A DNA stretch of 6,375 bases, taken from positions 1 to 6,375 of the forward strand of contig CAKZKZ010000990.1 in the NCBI GenBank assembly GCA_937124495.1, given 5' to 3'. The number at the start of each line of letters is the position of its first letter. Positions within the stretch are counted from its first letter, which is position 1. Position numbers and translations under genes: made by a program. Source of the stretch: an uncultured Dokdonia sp. (GTDB lineage: Bacteria > Bacteroidota > Bacteroidia > Flavobacteriales > Flavobacteriaceae). Shown here piece after piece: positions 1 to 5,890 of the stretch. The notes under the pieces are model-generated. The model saw only the letters and a list, made by a program, of their open reading frames with translations. It was not told the DNA's origin and made no database searches.

Positions 1-98
1 CGTATCAAAACGCATACCTTCTAGAAGACATCTCTTTCTTAACAAAAGATTTAATGCTAGACAAAGCTGATCAAATCAAATCAGATTTCGGATATTAA
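1..98 (+). CDS. C-terminal end of an unidentified protein (partial)
   Basis: An open frame runs in from the left edge (first full codon at base 3) and ends with TAA at 96-98. It gives 31 residues, beginning YQNAYLLEDI and ending QIKSDFGY. The piece is charged and looks alpha-helical. The same strand as radA and the hairpin 30 bases after the stop fit a real gene end. It is too short for me to recognise a family. The start and most of the gene lie outside the window. Confidence 0.6.
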   Translation, partial: YQNAYLLEDISFLTKDLMLDKADQIKSDFGY

Positions 99-128
99 AC
101 GCTAACACATCCATACTATAAAATTAAA

Positions 129-155
129 AAGGGTCGTTACTAAGTAACGACCCTT
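129..155. terminator. GC-rich hairpin, probable intrinsic terminator
   Basis: A perfect 12-bp stem (129-140 pairs with 144-155; core GGGTCGTTAC with GTAACGACCC) is closed by a 3-base TAA loop. It lies 30 bases after the stop of the partial plus-strand gene, so it probably ends that transcript. The flanking T-run is on the minus strand: read that way, the stem is followed by TTTTTAATTT. On the plus strand it is followed by CGTGTAATATTC, which has no good U-tract. It may therefore work best against minus-strand transcription, or simply as a 3'-end stabilising hairpin for the upstream gene. Confidence 0.7.
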
Positions 156-217
156 CGTGTAATATTCAATCCCCCAATCAAATATTTACCAATAACATAT
201 ACATGTCTTTGATAGTA

Positions 218-225
218 CAAATATA
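218..225 (-). promoter_or_regulatory. Bacteroidota -7-like word TATATTTG facing left
   Basis: On the minus strand this reads TATATTTG, an exact match to the Bacteroidota -7 consensus TAnnTTTG. A TTTTTTG lies upstream (241-247) with a 15-base spacer, slightly shorter than the usual 17-23. A second identical word is at 282-289 with no -33 partner. No minus-strand gene follows, but the hairpin with its minus-strand T-run (129-155) lies about 60 bases downstream. In AT-rich DNA this word can occur by chance. I found no convincing plus-strand promoter for radA in the same gap. Confidence 0.25.
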
Positions 226-323
226 GGGCACTTATGTTATCAAAAAACAGGTATTTCTACCTATTTTTATTAGTATTTTAGCAAATATAAACGTTGCATT
301 AGCGCTTAACGGGAAAATTAGCC

Positions 324-1694
324 ATGGCCAAAACAAAAACTACCTTCTTCTGTCAAAACTGCGGTACACAACACGCCAAGTGGCAAGGACAATGCCATGC
401 ATGTAAAGAATGGAATACGATTGTCGAAGAAATCATCCAAAAAGCAGACACAAAGGATTGGAAACAAGATACCGCTTTCGCGAAAGCGAATACTCGCACC
501 AATAAACCTTTAAAAATAAATGAGATAACGGCATCAGCAGAGATTAGGCTTGACACAAAAAATGGCGAACTCAATCGTGTTCTTGGCGGAGGTCTTGTGC
601 CAGGGTCATTAACTTTACTAGGAGGAGAACCTGGGATTGGAAAAAGTACCCTTTGCCTTCAAATATCTTTAAATCTTCCTTATAAAACCCTTTATGTTTC
701 AGGAGAAGAAAGCCTACAACAAATTAAAATGCGAGCAGAACGCATTCACCCAGATAGTGATCGATGTTATATACTCGCTGAAACAAAGACACAGAATATC
801 TTTAATCATATTTCAGAAATACAACCTGATATTGTCATTATAGATTCTATACAAACATTACATACCAATCATATAGAAAGTAGTCCTGGAAGTATCTCTC
901 AAATACGCGAAACCACTTCAGAACTTATTAAATATGCTAAAGAAACAGCAACACCTGTGATCCTGATTGGACATATTACTAAAGATGGTAATATTGCAGG
1001 CCCTAAGATCCTAGAACACATGGTCGATACCGTACTTCAATTTGAAGGAGATCGTAATCATGTGTATCGTATCTTGAGAGCGCATAAAAACCGTTTTGGA
1101 AGCACTAATGAGTTAGGAATTTATGAAATGCAAGGAAGTGGTTTACGCGAAGTATCGAATCCTAGTGAGATCTTAATTTCCAAAAATGATGAAGATTTGA
1201 GTGGTACTGCAATTGCAGCAACCCTAGAAGGCTTACGTCCTCTTATGATTGAGATACAAGCACTCGTAAGCACAGCAGTATATGGAACACCTCAACGTAG
1301 TGCTACAGGTTATAATGTAAAACGTCTCAATATGCTCCTAGCTGTTTTAGAAAAAAGAGCCGGTTTTAAATTAGGTGCCAAAGATGTATTTCTCAATGTG
1401 ACAGGAGGTATCTCTGTAGATGACCCCGCTATTGACCTTGCGGTTATTTCTGCTGTATTATCTAGTAATGTAGATATTGCCATAGACAAATCGTTATGCC
1501 TTGCTGCAGAAATTGGTCTTGCAGGAGAAGTACGTCCTGTGACACGGGTGGAACAACGTATCCATGAGGCAGAAAAATTAGGTTTTAAAGGAATTATTGT
1601 TTCTAAATATTGTAAAATTCCAGATCACGACTACACCATCAAAATCATCAAAGTCGCCAAAGTACATGATGTTGTTCGGCATTTATTTGGGTAG
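324..1694 (+). CDS. radA: DNA repair protein RadA (Sms)
   Basis: RadA is a RecA-like ATPase and branch-migration helicase that processes recombination intermediates during double-strand break repair and replication restart in the cytoplasm. All family landmarks are present in the 456 residues, a usual length. They are an N-terminal C4 zinc finger (C10, C13, C24, C27), Walker A GEPGIGKST (101-109), Walker B VIIDS (171-175), the RadA-specific KNRFG motif (255-259), and a C-terminal Lon-protease-like domain from about 285 to the end. The ATG at 324 gives the canonical start just before the zinc finger; there is no Shine-Dalgarno, as is usual in this phylum. The gene seems to be transcribed alone: a hairpin lies upstream, and 86 bases separate it from the next plus-strand gene. 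The zinc-finger-to-core linker contains AFAKA (51-55), encoded by a perfect 16-bp palindrome that recurs elsewhere in the window. Confidence 0.97.
   Translation: MAKTKTTFFCQNCGTQHAKWQGQCHACKEWNTIVEEIIQKADTKDWKQDTAFAKANTRTNKPLKINEITASAEIRLDTKNGELNRVLGGGLVPGSLTLLGGEPGIGKSTLCLQISLNLPYKTLYVSGEESLQQIKMRAERIHPDSDRCYILAETKTQNIFNHISEIQPDIVIIDSIQTLHTNHIESSPGSISQIRETTSELIKYAKETATPVILIGHITKDGNIAGPKILEHMVDTVLQFEGDRNHVYRILRAHKNRFGSTNELGIYEMQGSGLREVSNPSEILISKNDEDLSGTAIAATLEGLRPLMIEIQALVSTAVYGTPQRSATGYNVKRLNMLLAVLEKRAGFKLGAKDVFLNVTGGISVDDPAIDLAVISAVLSSNVDIAIDKSLCLAAEIGLAGEVRPVTRVEQRIHEAEKLGFKGIIVSKYCKIPDHDYTIKIIKVAKVHDVVRHLFG
473..488. repeat. Palindrome CGCTTTCGCGAAAGCG, copy 1
   Basis: This is a perfect 16-bp inverted repeat with no spacer, inside radA and encoding part of the linker after the zinc finger (AFAKA). 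Its 15-base stretch GCTTTCGCGAAAGCG recurs exactly at 5868-5882. Because the word is self-complementary, it reads as AFAKA in a frame on either strand. Confidence 0.85.
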
Positions 1695-1780
1695 GAAAAT
1701 GAAGAGTTCAGTTGTTCATTATATATGTAAGTAATATACCACAGACACGACTTATATTAGAATAACGACACTTCATTATT

Positions 1781-2539
1781 ATGATAAAAAACTACACTTC
1801 GATTTACCTCTTTTTATTCTTCATTGCTTTTACATCCTCCTCTATACAAGCACAATGCACTTTTGGAAATGACGTAGGGTCTTTTGATCCTCAAAACAAC
1901 TTTGATTGGGCACAATCTTTTACAGCAGAGTGTGATGGGTTTTTAGAGTATGTTGAATTTATCACTGGAAGCGGCGGTGCACAGCAAGCTAGGGCTTTAG
2001 AAATTTTTGAAGGCGCAACTGTTTCTGGAGATCCTATTTACACGCAAGAATTTCCAGCTATGAATTTTGGAGCTGCTGGAGAAAGCTTACGCATCAATCT
2101 CGCAGAAGAGTTTTCAATTTCTAATGGAGATATATTTACATTCCAAATTCCAGGGGTTACGATAAACCTTTTAGTATCTACAAATAATCCGTATCCAGGA
2201 GGTTTTGCTTTTGAAAATGGTGGGGAGTTTAATCAAATTGTAGATTTTGTTTTTAATGTAAGTATCTCAGATGAATTTCTAGCCACAGATGAGTTTACTA
2301 CTGCAAGCGTATCTCTCTTTCCTAATCCTACAACAGATCGTCTCACCATAAACCTAGGGCAAAATTATCAAGAGGTACAGATGACTACCTATAATATACT
2401 AGGTGATATAGTAAAAAGAAAAGAAGTACAAAATACTTCTAGTCTAATAGAAAACGTAAAAAACCTCACGAGCGGTGTTTATTTTTCTGTAATAGAAACA
2501 GAAGCTGGAGATGTTACCGTAAAGTTTATAAAAAACTAG
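1781..2539 (+). CDS. Secreted protein with T9SS type A sorting domain
   Basis: A 252-residue exported protein. Residues 1-24 or 25 form a Sec signal peptide (K3, hydrophobic stretch 8-18, cleavage near QAQ/C26); there is no true lipobox. Residues 26-165 are rich in beta strands and aromatic/Gly residues, with two cysteines (C26, C51) that could form a disulfide. This body resembles a beta-sandwich, but I cannot name a family. After a short linker, residues about 177-252 form the T9SS type A sorting domain. It shows SLFPNPTTD (178-186), then a YNILGDIV strand, then LTSGVYF, and a basic end VKFIKN. By family knowledge such proteins cross the outer membrane through the Por/T9SS machinery and are released or anchored to the surface. 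The function of the body is unknown; no catalytic motif is visible. The start is the first ATG, placed just before the signal peptide. The next gene is convergent. Confidence 0.88.
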   Translation: MIKNYTSIYLFLFFIAFTSSSIQAQCTFGNDVGSFDPQNNFDWAQSFTAECDGFLEYVEFITGSGGAQQARALEIFEGATVSGDPIYTQEFPAMNFGAAGESLRINLAEEFSISNGDIFTFQIPGVTINLLVSTNNPYPGGFAFENGGEFNQIVDFVFNVSISDEFLATDEFTTASVSLFPNPTTDRLTINLGQNYQEVQMTTYNILGDIVKRKEVQNTSSLIENVKNLTSGVYFSVIETEAGDVTVKFIKN

Positions 2540-2569
2540 TAGTATTAAAGTTAAGCATTACTAGTTTTT
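2531..2569. terminator. Bidirectional terminator between convergent genes
   Basis: AAAAACTAGTA (2531-2541) pairs perfectly with TACTAGTTTTT (2559-2569): an 11-bp stem, extendable by a GT and a TA pair, with a 13-17 base loop. The A-run on one side and T-run on the other make it usable from both strands. It overlaps the stop codon of the T9SS-sorted protein (2537-2539) and that of the araC-type gene (2561-2563). It probably closes both transcripts. Confidence 0.75.
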
Positions 2570-3409
2570 AAAGACATTAGATTTAGATTTTCTGAAATTT
2601 ATAGGAGAGATTCCTACTTCTTTCTTAAAAAATCTTGAAAAATGTCCAGATTCCTTATAACCTAGTTCAAATGCAATTTCTTGAGCTGTTTTATCAGAAT
2701 AAAGTAAGAGCCTTTTTGCTTCTAGTAGTATACGGTCATTAATAATCGTTAACGGCAATGTGTCACCCATTCTCTTAAATAAAGTAGATAAATTTTTAGG
2801 TGTTTTATGTAACATCTCAGCATATTCTGAAACTTGATGCTTGTCTCTAAAATGTTTTTCGACTAATACATTATAACGCCTAACAATATCTAATTGAGGA
2901 GCAGGAATTGTAGTATCGTTTAATCCCTTTCTTATTAATCTGCTTGATTTTATAAGTATTCTTTTAAGCAACACTCTGAGCATTTCACCTTGGATGTGAT
3001 CTTTTTCTTCAAACTCTTCTTCTAAAATATAAAACATTGCTTCAAAACAAGTGACATCCTTTTTATTCAGTGTAATAATTGGCGGTGTTGATGAGCCAAA
3101 AAACAAGAATCCATTACATGAAACTTCCTGATCATGATCTCTAATACAATAGAACTCTCGATTAAAGACAATAGCAATTAGACCATCTTCTCTTGGGATA
3201 TCTAATACATTTAACGGTGTACAAAAAATCATTTGGTCTTTTTTTAGGACTATCGTATATCCATCGACACCTATAGTTACATCTTTATCAGTACTCCATA
3301 CTATTTTATAACATCCTTTTTTCTTAAGTAAATGTTGAGATGGGTCACAATTAAAATTTGTTAATGTAAACAAACTCTCATCCTTAAAGCCTACATATTC
3401 TAATTTCAT
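2561..3409 (-). CDS. AraC-family transcriptional regulator
   Basis: A DNA-binding regulator of the AraC/XylS type, 282 residues from the ATG at 3409. A TTG at 3415 would add two residues, but the ATG is much more plausible. Residues about 174-275 form the double helix-turn-helix domain. The second helix-turn-helix carries the family signature: AKRLLLYS (231-238), AQEIAFELGYKESGHFSRFFKKEVGISP (242-269, no gap). The N-terminal half (1-165) is a probable cupin-like sensing domain. It holds six cysteines (about 21, 33, 63, 88, 98, 121), so a redox or metal signal is conceivable, though that is inference. The gene lies 48 bases after the 161-aa protein gene, in the same direction as msrA1, and ends at the shared terminator. 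Regulation of the msr/161-aa genes is suggested by position only; the ligand is unknown. Confidence 0.9.
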   Translation of the reverse strand: MKLEYVGFKDESLFTLTNFNCDPSQHLLKKKGCYKIVWSTDKDVTIGVDGYTIVLKKDQMIFCTPLNVLDIPREDGLIAIVFNREFYCIRDHDQEVSCNGFLFFGSSTPPIITLNKKDVTCFEAMFYILEEEFEEKDHIQGEMLRVLLKRILIKSSRLIRKGLNDTTIPAPQLDIVRRYNVLVEKHFRDKHQVSEYAEMLHKTPKNLSTLFKRMGDTLPLTIINDRILLEAKRLLLYSDKTAQEIAFELGYKESGHFSRFFKKEVGISPINFRKSKSNVFKN

Positions 3410-3457
3410 ACTCAAAGAAAGGAAATTTTAATTATATGTTTCAAATCATGCTACATT

Positions 3458-3943
3458 TTAAAATTCGAATCCAAGATGCATTCCTAGTATAATTTCTGAG
3501 TTTTCTCCTAGTATAACACCTGAGACTGGACCAAAATGAAACCATTTTGAAAGGCGAATATTACCTTCTGCTTCTACATATGCAGACACTTCAAAATCTC
3601 TTTCCTCTCCAGACAAACCAAAATTTGGCCCTACGTTAAGAGTCATCCATCTAGTAACATTCCAACTACCAAGTAACGCTATATCGTGTAATGTTTCTTT
3701 TTCTTCAAACTTAGCTGTATATGACAGTCCACCTCCCCATTCTTCATTGTGCCAATATGTTAAGTGTATCTCAGTACCATAGGCATTTTCATCATTTTTT
3801 AAAGAAGAAGAATAAATTCCTGACGTGATAATCTCTATCACAGGTTTTTCTTCTTCTTCTTTTTCAATATTCTCTTCATGCTGTGCATACAATGACAATG
3901 AAGAAAGTACGAGTAGTATTAATGTTAAATATTCCTTCATCAT
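3458..3943 (-). CDS. Secreted or outer-membrane beta-rich protein, unknown function
   Basis: 161 residues, starting at the first of two adjacent ATGs. Residues 1-20 are a clear signal peptide (MMKEY, then a Leu-rich core, ending LYAQ). Next comes a strongly acidic patch (EENIEKEEEEK, 23-33). Residues 35-161 alternate as amphipathic beta strands with Trp/Tyr/Phe at strand ends (WHNEEWGGGLSY, WNVTRWMTLNVGP, KWFHFGP). The protein ends in Phe within LGFEF, the kind of C-terminal strand recognised by the BAM complex. This fits a small (about 8-strand) outer-membrane beta-barrel, or a periplasmic protein. It begins 23 bases after the msrA1 stop and is followed by the AraC-type gene, so it probably belongs to one transcript. 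I do not recognise a specific family, and the barrel call is inference from the strand pattern. Confidence 0.75.
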   Translation of the reverse strand: MMKEYLTLILLVLSSLSLYAQHEENIEKEEEEKPVIEIITSGIYSSSLKNDENAYGTEIHLTYWHNEEWGGGLSYTAKFEEKETLHDIALLGSWNVTRWMTLNVGPNFGLSGEERDFEVSAYVEAEGNIRLSKWFHFGPVSGVILGENSEIILGMHLGFEF

Positions 3944-3966
3944 CTTTTTGTATACATCGTTTATAT

Positions 3967-4461
3967 TTATTTAATAAAACTACCAAACCTCTCAAAATGG
4001 CAAGTATATCCATTAGGTTTCTTAACAAGATAATCTTGATGCTCTGGTTCTGCTGACCAAAATTTTGTAAACGGTTCTAGCGTAGTAACAACATCTCCAT
4101 CCCATCTCCCAGAATCATTTACGAGTTTAATAATCTCTTCTGACTCATTAGCTTCTTCATCATTTCGAACGAATATAACAGATCGATAACTTGATCCTCT
4201 ATCATTTCCTTGTCTATCTATGGTCGTATGGTTTTGTATTCTAAAGAAGTAATCTAAAATATGTTTAAATGATGTTTTATCTGGATCATATGTTATCTCG
4301 ATGCCTTCTGCGTGACCCGGATGATTCCTATAAGTTGGATGATCATTTTCTCCACCTATATAGCCTACTTCGGTATTCTTAATACCTGGTCTTACTCTAA
4401 ACAAATCTTCCATCCCCCAAAAACATCCGCCAGCGATGTACGCTTTTTTAAAATTTCCCAT
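3967..4461 (-). CDS. msrA: Peptide methionine-S-sulfoxide reductase MsrA (copy 1, GCFWG type)
   Basis: Reduces methionine-S-sulfoxide in proteins or free form back to methionine, with electrons normally from thioredoxin. There is no signal peptide, so it is cytoplasmic. The 164 residues cover a complete single-domain MsrA. The catalytic Cys is C13 in GCFWG (12-16), and the substrate-binding residues Y34 (GYIGG), E52 (GHAE), D87 (GND in RQGNDRGSSYRS) and Y92 are all in place. C154 in GYTCHFERF near the C-terminus is the likely resolving cysteine. It sits between the 85-aa gene (23-base gap before) and the 161-aa beta-rich gene (23-base gap after), suggesting one operon. It is clearly diverged from the second msrA in this window, so the two are not a recent duplication. 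Confidence 0.95.
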   Translation of the reverse strand: MGNFKKAYIAGGCFWGMEDLFRVRPGIKNTEVGYIGGENDHPTYRNHPGHAEGIEITYDPDKTSFKHILDYFFRIQNHTTIDRQGNDRGSSYRSVIFVRNDEEANESEEIIKLVNDSGRWDGDVVTTLEPFTKFWSAEPEHQDYLVKKPNGYTCHFERFGSFIK

Positions 4462-4484
4462 AATCTAGTATTTAATAATTGTAT

Positions 4485-4742
4485 TTAATGTATCATAGAA
4501 GAACACTCATACTGCATTACATTCAAGTCTTTATCTTTTATTATGCTCTTTGATAACCACACATATCTTTTTTGTTTAGTATCATAACCGAGCATTGAAA
4601 ACTTCCCGCCAAAAGGGCAATTAGGAAAGTCTGGAAAACCTCTTCGTAAAACATAACGATTTGTATTTTCAGTAAATTTGTCTTTATGAATTCTTGGCAA
4701 ATAGCCAAATTTAAAATCTATAGAAGGATTCTCTTTTTCCAT
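4485..4742 (-). CDS. Small conserved-looking protein of unknown function, upstream of msrA1
   Basis: 85 residues, not recognised with certainty. It has no signal peptide or membrane segment and is probably cytoplasmic. The central part (30-63: YVLRRGFPDFPNCPFGG, then LGYD and KRYVWLS) is rich in Gly, Pro and aromatics and looks like a compact beta fold. The C-terminus is YECSSMIH. It has two cysteines, C42 and C80, and four methionines. The gene lies 23 bases upstream of msrA1 on the same strand, so co-transcription is likely. The upstream gap (4743-4847) has only a weak promoter-like pair: TTG of CAAAAA at 4832-4837, an 18-base spacer, then TATATTGT at 4806-4813. The coding call rests on operon position, clean start and stop, and protein-like composition. 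Confidence 0.65.
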   Translation of the reverse strand: MEKENPSIDFKFGYLPRIHKDKFTENTNRYVLRRGFPDFPNCPFGGKFSMLGYDTKQKRYVWLSKSIIKDKDLNVMQYECSSMIH

Positions 4743-4847
4743 AATACTACGTTTGTATATTCTGTAAATGAGACACGTTATACACTTGCCTTATTATGAC
4801 TATTTACAATATAACGAGCTTATCTCTAAGACAAAAAGCAAGTTACT

Positions 4848-5156
4848 TTATCGCATTCTACAAGCAATAGCTGCTTGGTATTTTAAGGTCATTGCACGAT
4901 AAAGAGTCGCTTCACTTCTAAGCTCCTGTCCTTCTTTAGAATCTGGATTCTGAATAAATAAAACAACTGCTTTCTTATCTAAGACATTAGCTTGTTCTAA
5001 TTTTATCTGTATGATCTGATTGAAAATTACGATCTCTTCTTGTAATTCTATAGAGATCTCTTTCTTACTAGATTCTATAGTCATGTTGTTAGGATTTATA
5101 AATCCAAAAATTATAATAATCGGTACTAAAATTAAATTCTTTAACATCGTTGACAT
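4848..5156 (-). CDS. Small exported or membrane-anchored helical protein, unknown function
   Basis: 102 residues. Residues 5-21 (LKNLILVPIIIIFGFIN) form one hydrophobic segment after a Lys, either a signal peptide or a membrane anchor. No convincing cleavage site is visible. The remainder (27-102) is Glu/Gln/Lys-rich and predicted alpha-helical, possibly a short coiled coil or helical hairpin, ending AIACRMR with a single Cys at 99. The start at ATG 5156 is preferred; a second ATG three codons later (5147) is also possible. A -7-like word TATCTTTG lies about 30 bases upstream, so the gene may be transcribed independently of msrA2. I do not recognise the family. It lies between the two msrA genes on the same strand, but no functional link can be shown. 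Confidence 0.6.
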   Translation of the reverse strand: MSTMLKNLILVPIIIIFGFINPNNMTIESSKKEISIELQEEIVIFNQIIQIKLEQANVLDKKAVVLFIQNPDSKEGQELRSEATLYRAMTLKYQAAIACRMR

Positions 5157-5185
5157 ATTTTAATTAATGATTCATTTTTATAAGA

Positions 5186-5193
5186 CAAAGATA
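5186..5193 (-). promoter_or_regulatory. -7 promoter element (TATCTTTG) for the 102-aa protein gene
   Basis: Read on the minus strand this is TATCTTTG, an exact match to the Bacteroidota TAnnTTTG consensus. Transcription would start near 5179, leaving a leader of roughly 20-25 bases before the ATG at 5156. No clear TTG -33 element lies at the expected distance upstream, so the promoter is only moderately supported. Confidence 0.4.
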
Positions 5194-5321
5194 ATTTGAG
5201 AGCTTTCTATTTTTATTGCACATTTTTCTCTTTCCCATACCTATTTAGCCTTATAAAAGCTGTAGCTAAAACACAAATTACTAGCTATCATATTTTATAT
5301 TTGTTTCTTTTCAAAAAGAAA

Positions 5322-5849
5322 TTACGTTCCCGCTTTTACTTTTGTATTGTGCCTCCTTCTAAATTTAACGAGTTTAGGTGCTATTATCGCTACACAATAG
5401 CGAGACTCTTTATTTAGTTTATAATATTGCTGATGTTCTTTTTCGGCTTTAAAAAAACATTCATATTTTCTTACTTCCGTAAGTAAGGGTTTATCAAAAA
5501 ATGTTTGATATTCAGAAAGCACCAAATCTATTATAGCTTTCTCTCTTATGTTTTCATAAAATATAATCGACCTGTATTGTGATTTTTCTTGATTAAGAAA
5601 TGTAGGGTTATGAATTGTCATAAATACAACGAGTAATTCTTCAAAAAGAATGACATCAGCATCATATTCTATTTGAATAACTTCAGCATGACCTGTAATT
5701 CCCGAGCATACTTCTTCATAGGATGGATGATAATCTGTAATTCCTCCGCTATATCCTGACGTTACCTCTACTACTCCTTTTACCTCTTGAAAAATAGCTT
5801 CATTACACCAGAAACAGCCTCCTCCGAAAGTGACTAATTTTGTGTGCAT
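5322..5849 (-). CDS. msrA: Peptide methionine-S-sulfoxide reductase MsrA (copy 2, GCFWC type), with altered active-site loop
   Basis: A second MsrA of 175 residues, cytoplasmic (no signal peptide). The catalytic motif is GCFWC (11-15): nucleophile C12, with C15 as a possible extra redox cysteine. Y33 (GYSGG), GHAE with E56, and QYRS with Y92 are present. Further cysteines are C48, C131 and C152 (RYCVAII), the last being the likely resolving one. The odd feature is the loop before QYRS. Most MsrA proteins, including copy 1 here, have a Gly-(Asn/Ala)-Asp-x-Gly segment; this one reads HNPTFLNQEKSQYRS. It is about four residues shorter and lacks the conserved active-site Asp. The frame is intact and the rest of the fold is kept, so altered activity or a substitute acid is more likely than a dead gene. 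It follows msrB by 41 bases, which makes a two-gene msrB-msrA transcript likely. Confidence 0.92.
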   Translation of the reverse strand: MHTKLVTFGGGCFWCNEAIFQEVKGVVEVTSGYSGGITDYHPSYEEVCSGITGHAEVIQIEYDADVILFEELLVVFMTIHNPTFLNQEKSQYRSIIFYENIREKAIIDLVLSEYQTFFDKPLLTEVRKYECFFKAEKEHQQYYKLNKESRYCVAIIAPKLVKFRRRHNTKVKAGT

Positions 5850-5867
5850 TGTTATGTTTCTTCTTTT

Positions 5868-5881
5868 GCTTTCGCGAAAGC
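5868..5881. repeat. Palindrome GCTTTCGCGAAAGC, copy 2
   Basis: A perfect 14-bp inverted repeat in the 41-base gap between msrB and msrA2, 18 bases upstream of the msrA2 start codon. With one further base (5882) it matches 15 bases of the copy inside radA. It could form at most a 5-bp stem with a CGCG loop in RNA, so a DNA-level protein-binding or methylation site is as likely as an RNA structure. Confidence 0.85.
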
Positions 5882-5890
5882 GTTATTACT

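Noticed and set aside
249..262. Small hairpin AGGTA-TTTC-TACCT flanked by A- and T-runs upstream of radA
   Set aside because: Only a 5-bp stem with two GC pairs; it could be a weak terminator or attenuator, but chance is as likely in this AT-rich gap.
353..574. Minus-strand open frame of 73 codons inside radA
   Set aside because: It lies fully opposite the conserved zinc-finger region of radA and has no family features; a shadow frame.
1698..1720. Inverted repeat AATGAA/TTCATT after radA as a terminator
   Set aside because: A six-base AT-rich stem with an 11-base loop and no T-run; not convincing.
1781..1858. Lipoprotein signal in the T9SS-sorted protein (Cys right after the signal peptide)
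   Set aside because: The residues before C26 are QAQ, not a lipobox (L-A/S-G/A-C); ordinary signal peptidase I cleavage fits better.
3410..3415. TTG start codon adding two residues to the AraC-type protein
   Set aside because: An ATG follows two codons later and makes the normal start; nothing supports the TTG.
4806..4834. Promoter-like TTG, 18-base spacer and TATATTGT ahead of the 85-aa gene
   Set aside because: Two mismatches in the -7 word (TATATTGT against TAnnTTTG); spacing fits but support is too low for a feature.
5304..5321. Hairpin TTTCTTT/AAAGAAA just after the msrA2 stop as a terminator
   Set aside because: Only one GC pair in a 7-bp stem and no T-run after it on the minus strand; too weak to call.
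5196..5417. Plus-strand open frame of 73 codons at the end of msrA2
   Set aside because: Phe/Tyr-rich low-complexity translation, partly opposite msrA2, with no recognisable features.
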